NCBI GenBank assembly: GCA_015486075.1
Contig: WFSG01000016.1
Location: 1 to 47,173 of the forward strand
DNA length: 47,173 bases
Direction: 5' to 3'
DNA from: Deltaproteobacteria bacterium
GTDB lineage: Bacteria > Desulfobacterota > Desulfomonilia > UBA1062
A program made the position numbers and the translations under genes. Numbering within the stretch: position 1 is the stretch's first letter; the number at the start of each line of letters is the position of its first letter. This document shows positions 40,939-47,173 of this stretch, piece after piece. Under the pieces are notes generated by a model. That model saw only the letters and a list, made by a program, of their open reading frames with translations. It did not search any database and was not told the origin of the DNA.

Positions 40939-42180
40939 ATGAAGAAAAAACCAGACGACGTGTTTATCTACCCAGGCACGTGGATAAACGAAGACGCAAG
41001 GGACTTTGTTGCAACCGTTGAAGACTGGGCAAGGAAGGAGATCATATCAAAAAGGCTCGAATACCAGAAGGAATACAAGAAGCTATTCCACGAAAAGAGG
41101 AAAAAGTTGCTTTTTGACATTGGGCTGGACAAGATTATCTTACCCGAGGAATACAATGGTTTTGGCTGGAACACGCCCGAGAGGGCACCTGACTTGTTCA
41201 GTATATTCACGGAGATAGGAAAGGCCGATGCATGTGTGGGTTTCCTGGCTGCAGTAAAGTACGCGTGCTTTGCACTCGTCTCCATGGAACCAGATATAGA
41301 CAAGAAACTACTGGATGACCTCGTTCCAACTTACTTTGCAGAAGATCCCAAGGATGTAGCAATCATATTACCTGGCCCTGGTATCATGGGTAAAGAGACA
41401 CCCCTTTTCAAGGCAAGATCAATAATGGCGAACGTAAAGTCCACAAAGGCTGGCAACACTATCGAGGGTAAAGACCTAAGGCCAACAGGGGGCGGTGCAG
41501 ATGCTGAGCTATTCTGCGTGGTGTGTGCAGACAAGGGGAAAGAAGCATGCATAGGGTTCGTACCTGCAGATGCAGAAGGGGTCAAGAAGGGTGCACCCAT
41601 AAAGGAGACAGGCCTTGATGCATGCACAAACGCGGACGTGAGCTTTGATAAGGTAAAGGTTCCGAGCTCCTACCTGGTCAAGCGGAAAGCTGCTGTCCAA
41701 GAGCTCTACGTTTGGCTGAACCTGCTCTTCGGCAGTACAAGCCTGGGTGCTGCAATGAATTTCTACGAGATACTCTATGACTGGGCAGATACGCGTACAA
41801 TAAAGGGTGGGGGGCGTCTCAAGGAGAATCCCCTGTGTGCATCCGTCCTCGCAGACGTGGCTAGAGAGATATCAATGGCAAGGATCTCTGGCCTGGGCCT
41901 GGCCCACATCATGGCACAGTCAGGGGAAAGAGGCGGAATTGGGAGCCCTGGTGTATACACATTTGCACAGATGATTGGATCAAGCATGCAGAAAAGCGCG
42001 CTATCTGCACTGAACCGGGGCATGGAGCTAATGGGATCTGCAGGCTATTCCAAGGAATGGCACGTGGAAAAACACTGGAGGGATATCAAGACAATACAGG
42101 CATACCTATCTGGCGTGGGCTCTGATATCCCGGTGAAAATGGATATTGCCAGGTTTTTCTATGACACAGAGGAGGTGTAG
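40939..42180 (+). CDS. Acyl-CoA dehydrogenase family protein, subunit 1
   Basis: A 413-residue flavoprotein of the acyl-CoA dehydrogenase fold. It has the N-terminal helical domain ('LLFDIGLDKIILPEEYNGFGWNTPERAPDLFSIFTEIGKADACVGFLAAV'), a beta domain ('ITGG'-like segment 'DLRPTGGGADAELFCVV', 'PADAEGVKKG') and a C-terminal helical domain. At the position of the usual catalytic glutamate (the YEGT motif), the sequence after RDIKTIQAY reads LSG, so that glutamate is missing. The beta domain is also short of standard FAD-binding motifs. It is followed two bases later by a second acyl-CoA dehydrogenase. The pair is likely a heteromer, as in steroid-side-chain dehydrogenases. AAGGAGGTCAT gives a strong start. 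Confidence 0.85.
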   Translation: MKKKPDDVFIYPGTWINEDARDFVATVEDWARKEIISKRLEYQKEYKKLFHEKRKKLLFDIGLDKIILPEEYNGFGWNTPERAPDLFSIFTEIGKADACVGFLAAVKYACFALVSMEPDIDKKLLDDLVPTYFAEDPKDVAIILPGPGIMGKETPLFKARSIMANVKSTKAGNTIEGKDLRPTGGGADAELFCVVCADKGKEACIGFVPADAEGVKKGAPIKETGLDACTNADVSFDKVKVPSSYLVKRKAAVQELYVWLNLLFGSTSLGAAMNFYEILYDWADTRTIKGGGRLKENPLCASVLADVAREISMARISGLGLAHIMAQSGERGGIGSPGVYTFAQMIGSSMQKSALSALNRGMELMGSAGYSKEWHVEKHWRDIKTIQAYLSGVGSDIPVKMDIARFFYDTEEV

Positions 42181-42182
42181 AC

Positions 42183-43466
42183 ATGAATAGCTTTGAAGAC
42201 TTCTCAAGACCTGAAGAATATGTATCCCCTGGAATAAAGTACTTCCGCATGGTGCTGAGGGACCTTATTGAAAAAGAGGTTATGCCTGTTAGGAAAGAAT
42301 TCGACGAGGACTGGGAAGAGCACAAGCTAATAGAGCCCCTCTTCGACAAGATCATGGGTAATAAAGGGCTTGGCACGCAAAAAAGCCTGTTCCCAGAGGA
42401 AGTGGGGGGATGGGGCCTCGGGCACTCAGACTACCTAGGCGGCTTTGCATATGCAATGGCAGAAGAGGTGGGCAGGGCAGACACGGGATTTGCCGTAGCA
42501 TACCTAGTAACCCTGTGGCCGCTTCTAACCATACTTGTTGAACCATACGTGAACTGGAGACTCGCAAGGGAATTTGCACCCATGTTCTGCAACTCGGACA
42601 AGGCTGTGTTTGCTGCCATGTGCATGACAGAACCCCAAGGAGGAGCTGACATTGAAAACCTTGAACTACTAAAGGGTAAGACCATACGTACCACTGCAAG
42701 GCTGGAAGGTGATGAATGGGTCATAAACGGCCACAAGCTCTGGCCAACCAACACGGGTGGTGTGGCTGATCTCATGGCAGTACCCTGCACCACGAACCCT
42801 GGGTCAGACAACCCTGACGACTATGCACTTATATTTGTGCCTGCAGATACAAAAGGAGTAACACAAGGCAGGCCCTACGAAAAGGCAGGCATGGCTGCAG
42901 ATAAAAACGGGGATATCTGGTTCGAGGACGTAAGGGTTCCTAGTTGGTACAGGGCACATGGTCCGGGTACAGATGCAAAGGTGTTCATGAAATTCGTAAT
43001 CCCACTCGGTAACGTTGGAAGCATGGGCATGCTGGTAGGCGCCATGCTGAACCTATATGAAAGGCTCTACGAGTTCGTGTCCACGAGGACTTACAACAAC
43101 AGGCCTTTAAAGGAAAATGATGCAATAGCAGGGCTCATAGGCAAGATCGCGGGCGATATCGATGTATGCAGAATAATAGGGCATGAAGCTGCCATGATAA
43201 TCGACAGGCGCAACAAGCCCTATGGCAAACCCCTTGATTCAGCCGAGGTCATAGGAAAGACAAGGAGCATGAAGAAATTCATTGCAGATACAGCAGTAGA
43301 GGACTTTGGCCTGGCAATGGACGTCCTCGGAGTATACGGGGTTGACAGGGAATGGGATATTGAAAAGCACTGGAGAGACATAAAGATGATACAGCTCTGG
43401 ATGGGCGGAAAACAGCTCTGCCAGATGGAGGCAGCCAGGTACTTCTACAACTGTGAAACTCTCTGA
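42183..43466 (+). CDS. Acyl-CoA dehydrogenase family protein, subunit 2
   Basis: A 427-residue acyl-CoA dehydrogenase with more of the standard FAD-binding features: 'MCMTEPQGGADIENL', 'GDEWVINGHKLWPTNTG' and 'IPLGNVGSMGMLVGAMLN'. A C-terminal 'GVYGVDREWDIEKHWRDIKMIQLWMGGKQLCQMEAARYFY' aligns with the family's last helices. The YEGT catalytic glutamate is replaced here too: WMGG follows RDIKMIQL. It pairs with the preceding subunit. It is followed 22 bases later by three helical proteins of unknown function. Substrate is not predictable; a cyclic or branched acyl-CoA is plausible given the iron-sulfur subunit at the end of the operon. Confidence 0.87.
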   Translation: MNSFEDFSRPEEYVSPGIKYFRMVLRDLIEKEVMPVRKEFDEDWEEHKLIEPLFDKIMGNKGLGTQKSLFPEEVGGWGLGHSDYLGGFAYAMAEEVGRADTGFAVAYLVTLWPLLTILVEPYVNWRLAREFAPMFCNSDKAVFAAMCMTEPQGGADIENLELLKGKTIRTTARLEGDEWVINGHKLWPTNTGGVADLMAVPCTTNPGSDNPDDYALIFVPADTKGVTQGRPYEKAGMAADKNGDIWFEDVRVPSWYRAHGPGTDAKVFMKFVIPLGNVGSMGMLVGAMLNLYERLYEFVSTRTYNNRPLKENDAIAGLIGKIAGDIDVCRIIGHEAAMIIDRRNKPYGKPLDSAEVIGKTRSMKKFIADTAVEDFGLAMDVLGVYGVDREWDIEKHWRDIKMIQLWMGGKQLCQMEAARYFYNCETL

Positions 43467-43488
43467 TGCCAGTGAGAAGGAGGTAGGC

Positions 43489-43905
43489 ATGGACCAAAGT
43501 AGAGGCTTGATTGATGCGGCAAACAGGACATTGGAAGAACTCCTCTCGCGCCCTGTGTTCAAGGATTCACTGAGGAGCATGATCAAGAACATAGACCCTG
43601 AGTCCACGAGGAGACTGGTAAACACCATCATGTGGAAGGACCAGGAGGTATTTCTTGCCCTATTGGGATCAATCCCACTCGTTGCAAATACTCTCATAAC
43701 AGCACTTGATGAACTCCTGGCCCAGATGGATCAGAAGTTCACTCCTGAGCTCCTTAAAGGTTTTACTGAATCCATACTGGCCGACATTGACCTGAAAAAG
43801 GCGTTGAGCGTGGTCTCAAGACTCCAGGACCTCATCAAAGAACTCTCTCCAGCACTGAACAAAGCCCTGGAAAATGCAAGTCCTGACAAGGGAAAAGGAG
43901 ACTGA
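43489..43905 (+). CDS. Helical protein of unknown function, paralog 1
   Basis: A 138-residue, almost all-helical protein without recognisable family motifs. Its centre shares a clear pattern with the next gene: 'LEELLSRPVFKDSLRSMIKNI' and 'NTIMWKDQEVFLALLGSIPLVANTL' here, 'LKTPVFKEVLRGHLKAIDA' and 'RSIMWQDVEVFLAILGSFPPIIN' there. This is followed by a matching 'FTPELLKGFTESILADIDL'. The start is ATG 43489 with AAGGAGGT. One base separates its stop from the next start. The moderately hydrophobic segment in the middle is not long enough for a certain membrane helix. Function unknown. Confidence 0.65.
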   Translation: MDQSRGLIDAANRTLEELLSRPVFKDSLRSMIKNIDPESTRRLVNTIMWKDQEVFLALLGSIPLVANTLITALDELLAQMDQKFTPELLKGFTESILADIDLKKALSVVSRLQDLIKELSPALNKALENASPDKGKGD

Positions 43906-43906
43906 C

Positions 43907-44542
43907 ATGGCGTTTAACGAACCAAAGAGGGGAAGCATAATAGATGAGATACTAAAGACACCGGTTTTCAAGGAGGTCTTGAGAGGCCATCTAAAGGCAA
44001 TTGATGCGGGTAAAGGCCCTAGAATGGCCAGGTCAATAATGTGGCAGGATGTCGAGGTATTCCTCGCCATCCTAGGGTCCTTCCCACCCATAATAAACAA
44101 GTGGATAGCAACAATAGGGGAATCAGGCAGGCAAATCAGCGAGAAGTTTGCGCCCCAGCTCCTAAAGGAATTCATGGGGAACCTGCTAAAAGACATTGAT
44201 CTAGATGCTATCAAGGAGTGTGGAACCACTTACAAAGAGCTCTCAAGGAGATTTCTGGAACACTCGCCAGAGATAACCTCAGGCATAGGTGACAGGCTTG
44301 CAAAGGCCATGGCTAAAGGAATCAACTCTTTTTCCTACATGGTAAACGCAAAGGCACAACATGACCCTGGTTTCTTAGACAGGTTCATGTCCCAAGTGTC
44401 AAGGCACGTGGATAAAGATGCCTTAAGAGATGCAAGCCTTATAATTACAGATGCAGTGCTTGACCACAGGCCACATATTGCCCCGCTTGCAGGTAAGGTC
44501 ATTGCGAGGAGGGTAAAGAAACGCATGAAAAAAAATAAATAA
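43907..44542 (+). CDS. Helical protein of unknown function, paralog 2
   Basis: A 211-residue protein whose first 110 residues are clearly related to the preceding gene and carry the same 'IMWQDVEVFLAILGSFPPIINKWI' core. It then has a second helical part (about 120-211) with 'LEHSPEITSGIGDRLAKAMAKGINSFSYMVNAKAQHDPGFLDRFMSQVSRHVD' and a very basic end (ARRVKKRMKKNK). The ATG 43907 start has AAAAGGAG before it. Its tail could touch membrane lipid or nucleic acid, but there is no direct evidence. Unknown function. Confidence 0.65.
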   Translation: MAFNEPKRGSIIDEILKTPVFKEVLRGHLKAIDAGKGPRMARSIMWQDVEVFLAILGSFPPIINKWIATIGESGRQISEKFAPQLLKEFMGNLLKDIDLDAIKECGTTYKELSRRFLEHSPEITSGIGDRLAKAMAKGINSFSYMVNAKAQHDPGFLDRFMSQVSRHVDKDALRDASLIITDAVLDHRPHIAPLAGKVIARRVKKRMKKNK

Positions 44543-44589
44543 AAGTGACTGCAGGCCCATGAGTCCAGGAAAAGACACAGGAGAAGCCA

Positions 44590-45894
44590 GTGAGCACAAG
44601 TGTGCAGGCAAGTAGCACCGAGGTAGAAGAACTTCTTAAAAGTATTACTAGAGAGATCATTCAGAGACCAGGGTTAAGGAAACTGGCCTTTTCCCTCCTG
44701 GAAGGATCTATAGACAGGTGGTCTGGAAAGAGCAGGATAAAGAAAGCTCTATCAAGGCCAGTAAAAAGGCTTTTCTCGGGCTTGGCCAGGCCTGGCATAA
44801 CAAGACAGGACCACGACCATTTACCAGCTCACCTTGGAAGGCTCATAACAGCTCTTGCAAGGGACCTAAATGAAGGCCGCAAAAAAGACCGGGAAAAACA
44901 CGAAACCAAGAGGGAACAGGCAATAAGTGATTTCATCGTAAACACGGATCTAGGCGAGATAAGGGAGATGGTACAGGCTTCCGAGGAGACCGTGCTCAGG
45001 ACCCTGGACATGACAAACATAACATTATTCAGGTATCCAGCCAAGATAGCAAGCATACTGGCAATCCTTGTAGACATCATGAATATCACTCTCAAGTCCA
45101 TTGTACACCTCATAAAACCCCTCATGGACAACCTGGGCCCTGATCTCACGGCAGATATTATGCTCACCTCGTTCAGGAACATACAGGGGAAAGAGGTTGG
45201 AAAGATCATAGGCAACATAACCGAGATGTTAAGAAGGCTCCATGCAGGAAGCCTTTTACTTGGAAAGGGTGGGACACCCTTGTTCAAGGTTTATCTCTCC
45301 GACTTTCTTAATGATCTAATATCAGGTATTGACCCTGAGATACTGCAAAAAGCAAGGATTGCACTCTCTGAGGACAGAAGAAGCCTCCAGGAGGCACTTG
45401 TAGAGAACCTGCAGGACAACCACGACCTGCTGAAATCCTTCATAACATCGTATTCAGACGTTAAGAACCCCTCTATACAGGCATCATCCATCAAGGTAAG
45501 GATGTTCGAGGACCTGGCACCCAAAGAGCTCGCAGATGCCATGCAAGAAGGTCTATCAGGTCTTGATGTCCAGGAGGCAGCAGAGATTGTAAACTCAGTT
45601 ACAAGGATAGCCAACAGCATTCACGAAGAAAACCCGGATCTTTTCTATAACCTGTTCAAGAGCTTTTCCGATGCCATTGATCCTGAAGAGCTAAAATTTG
45701 CCATGGAATGGATGGTCCCCGAGCTGACGGAAAGTATCAGGCCCTTGGCGTACGCGTTCATGCCTCAACTAGTAAATGCCTTTTGTGAGCTCATCACGCC
45801 ACTGGAAGGTGACGAAACCCCGGAACACATAGAAGCAATGCAAAGGCTAAGAAAGATACTGGCCGAGTCAAAAGGTGATAAAAATGATCAATAA
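44590..45894 (+). CDS. Large helical protein of unknown function, paralog 3
   Basis: A 434-residue protein with a basic N-terminal part. At about 130-200 a core ('LFRYPAKIASILAILVDIMNITLKSIVHLIKPLMDNLGPDLTADIM') resembles the cores of the two preceding proteins. Two further helical units repeat related patterns (GIDPEILQKARIAL, GLDVQEAAEIVNSV, AIDPEELKFAMEWMVPELTESI). It looks like a multi-copy version of the same helical unit. The start is GTG 44590 with CAGGAGAAG before it, and its end overlaps the iron-sulfur subunit gene by 11 bases. That coupling suggests a functional link. No catalytic motif is visible. Confidence 0.65.
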   Translation: MSTSVQASSTEVEELLKSITREIIQRPGLRKLAFSLLEGSIDRWSGKSRIKKALSRPVKRLFSGLARPGITRQDHDHLPAHLGRLITALARDLNEGRKKDREKHETKREQAISDFIVNTDLGEIREMVQASEETVLRTLDMTNITLFRYPAKIASILAILVDIMNITLKSIVHLIKPLMDNLGPDLTADIMLTSFRNIQGKEVGKIIGNITEMLRRLHAGSLLLGKGGTPLFKVYLSDFLNDLISGIDPEILQKARIALSEDRRSLQEALVENLQDNHDLLKSFITSYSDVKNPSIQASSIKVRMFEDLAPKELADAMQEGLSGLDVQEAAEIVNSVTRIANSIHEENPDLFYNLFKSFSDAIDPEELKFAMEWMVPELTESIRPLAYAFMPQLVNAFCELITPLEGDETPEHIEAMQRLRKILAESKGDKNDQ

Positions 45895-47056
45895 GGCACG
45901 GGACATAGCAAGGAGCATATACAACCCCTACGTGGAAGACTGGAAAAACCAGGGCAAGAAGGTCATTGGCTATCCATGCACATACGTACCCGAAGAGATC
46001 ATACATGCCTCATCCATGCTCCCTTTCAGGCTGAGGGGTATTGGCACCACGTCCTTATCCATTGGGGACACGTATTTTGGCCCTGTTATATGCAGCTTTC
46101 CAAAGGCCATACTCCAGCTTGCAGGTGAGGGGAAATATAACTTTTTAGACGGTGTCATCATAACACCTGGATGCGATTCCATGCGGAGGATACACGAGTG
46201 CTGGAGAAAGGCAGGACAGGACTTCGAGGGCATACTACCTGGCTACTTCTATTATTACGGGGTACCGCACAAGGTGAGTGACTACAGCATAAGGTGGTTT
46301 GTAGAGGAGACATTTTTACTCATAAAGAGCCTGGAAGATCACTTTGGCGTGAAGATAAGAGATGGAGATCTTGAAAACTCAATAAGTGTCTACAACAGGG
46401 GAAGGGAGCTCCTTAAAAAGCTCGACCAGATGAGGATGTCGGATGATCCGCCCGTTACCGGGGAAGAGGCACTTGCCATTATAATAGCAGGCTTTGGCAT
46501 GCCAAGAGAGGACTACAATGATCTCTTGCAGGGTGTCCTGTATGAGCTGGAACATAGGAAAGTGGATACAGGTGGCAGTAAGAAAAGGCTCATGCTTGTT
46601 GGCAGTGCAAACGATGACCTGGATTTCGTGAACCTAATAGAATCGTGCGGGGCAGTGATTGTCGCTGACACCATGTGCTTTGGATCGAGGTCATACAATG
46701 ACATGGTCGAGGAAAATGATTCCCCGGTGGTGGCACTGGCAAAACGCTACCTAAACCACAGCTACTGCCCAAGGATGTTTGGTTACTACAGGGATAGGTT
46801 CAATTACCTCTTAAAAAGGGTAAAGCAAGCAAGAGTGGATGGCGTGATACTCCAGAACATACGGTTCTGCGACCTGCATGGCTCGGAGAACAGTATCTTT
46901 GAGAGGGACCTCGAGAAAATGGGCATCCCCTGCCTCAAGATAGAGAGGGAATACGGTCCCTTGGTGGAAACAGGAAGGATAAAGATGAGGGTAGATGCGT
47001 TTATCGAACGGATAAGTTCTATGAATAAGGTAGAAGGCGGAAGGCAGAAGGCGTAA
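45884..47056 (+). CDS. 2-hydroxyacyl-CoA dehydratase / benzoyl-CoA reductase (HgdB/BcrBC-type) subunit
   Basis: A 390-residue iron-sulfur protein of the 2-hydroxyacyl-CoA dehydratase component D family, which also contains benzoyl-CoA reductase BcrB/BcrC-type subunits. The three conserved cysteines of the 4Fe-4S site are present: Cys32 ('GYPCTYVPEEIIHA'), Cys97 ('TPGCDSMRR') and Cys329 ('IRFCDLHGSE'). Such subunits work in pairs, with an ATP-driven activator that supplies one low-potential electron. Neither partner nor activator is in the window, although they may lie beyond the edge. I chose ATG 45884 over GTG 45875. Its last residues (VEGGRQKA) are encoded by the heptamer array that follows. 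Confidence 0.87.
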   Translation: MINKARDIARSIYNPYVEDWKNQGKKVIGYPCTYVPEEIIHASSMLPFRLRGIGTTSLSIGDTYFGPVICSFPKAILQLAGEGKYNFLDGVIITPGCDSMRRIHECWRKAGQDFEGILPGYFYYYGVPHKVSDYSIRWFVEETFLLIKSLEDHFGVKIRDGDLENSISVYNRGRELLKKLDQMRMSDDPPVTGEEALAIIIAGFGMPREDYNDLLQGVLYELEHRKVDTGGSKKRLMLVGSANDDLDFVNLIESCGAVIVADTMCFGSRSYNDMVEENDSPVVALAKRYLNHSYCPRMFGYYRDRFNYLLKRVKQARVDGVILQNIRFCDLHGSENSIFERDLEKMGIPCLKIEREYGPLVETGRIKMRVDAFIERISSMNKVEGGRQKA

Positions 47057-47173
47057 GGTATTAAAACAGGGTATAAGGTAAGAGATACAGGTTCCAGGTA
47101 TCGGGTGCCAGGTGCCGGGTAAAAAGGGACAGAGGCACAAAGTAAAAACAGGGTATAAGGTACAAGGTAAAAG
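47035..47173. repeat. Heptamer-based repeat array A8 (continues past window)
   Basis: AAGGCGG units are followed by TATTAAAACAGGGTATAAGG, AGAGATACAGG, GGTTCCA/GGTATCG/GGTGCCA/GGTGCCG units, GGGACAGAGGCACAAAG, then GGTATAA/GGTACAA units. It shares its opening block order with array A3. The array begins inside the 3' end of the iron-sulfur subunit gene and runs off the window. Confidence 0.85.

Noticed and set aside
1-47173. tRNA, rRNA, prophage, transposase or integrase genes
   Set aside because: Gaps between genes were read for cloverleaf patterns and the proteins for recombinase motifs; none was found.

Overview
The window reads as a bacterial chromosome segment. Housekeeping operons (rpsB-tsf-pyrH-frr; rplU-rpmA-obg-proB-proA-nadD-rsfS-rlmH) alternate with anaerobic-type metabolic genes and accessory DNA. 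A split transketolase, paired acyl-CoA dehydrogenases, a 2-hydroxyacyl-CoA dehydratase/benzoyl-CoA reductase-type iron-sulfur subunit, TetR regulators of the fatty-acid type and an MSHA-like secretion/pilus cluster suggest a strict anaerobe of the former Deltaproteobacteria (Desulfobacterota) or a nearby phylum. Arginine AGG and isoleucine ATA codons are used heavily and TTG/GTG starts are common. The lineage is an inference; no rRNA or tRNA gene is present to settle it.

Layout. 1-2180: tail of a DNRLRE surface protein, a terminator, then an ABM-domain protein with an iron-type alcohol dehydrogenase. 2270-5920: an AT-richer accessory patch holding AbiEi/AbiEii, an EamA transporter and VapBC, edged by short inverted and direct repeats and a REP-like palindrome. 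5930-9311: leader and the rpsB-tsf-pyrH-frr operon; RpsB has a long acidic tail. 9397-12267: a tandem ribbon-helix-helix protein, a membrane/HEAT protein and an SCP2-like protein. 12297-14904: split transketolase in one operon with a TetR regulator. 15036-19002: Mrp ATPase, DUF89 protein, a sodium symporter with its tiny MetS-type subunit, and a NUDIX hydrolase. 19085-21063: heptamer repeat arrays around a macro-domain gene and a pseudopilin. 21128-28446: ATPase, platform protein, pseudopilin, PilM/GspL-like, PilO-like, PilP/MshK-like and secretin genes. 28632-34681: the rplU to rlmH operon, ending in an AlbA_2/Schlafen-type protein. 34783-37297: a 13-repeat lipoprotein propeller and a thioredoxin-like protein. 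37436-38851: cysK between two inverted heptamer arrays. 38847-47056: a divergent amidohydrolase and TetR gene, then a six-gene operon with two acyl-CoA dehydrogenases, three related helical proteins of unknown function and a benzoyl-CoA reductase/2-hydroxyacyl-CoA dehydratase-type subunit.

Two things stand out. The first is the 40939-47056 operon: it pairs two acyl-CoA dehydrogenases that both lack the usual C-terminal catalytic glutamate with three unfamiliar paralogous proteins and a radical-type iron-sulfur subunit. This looks like an uncharacterised acyl-CoA or alicyclic/aromatic-CoA conversion system. The second is a family of heptamer-based arrays in at least eight places. They share a fixed order of sub-blocks, often in fold-back or gene-bracketing arrangements, and resemble the STRR elements of cyanobacteria.
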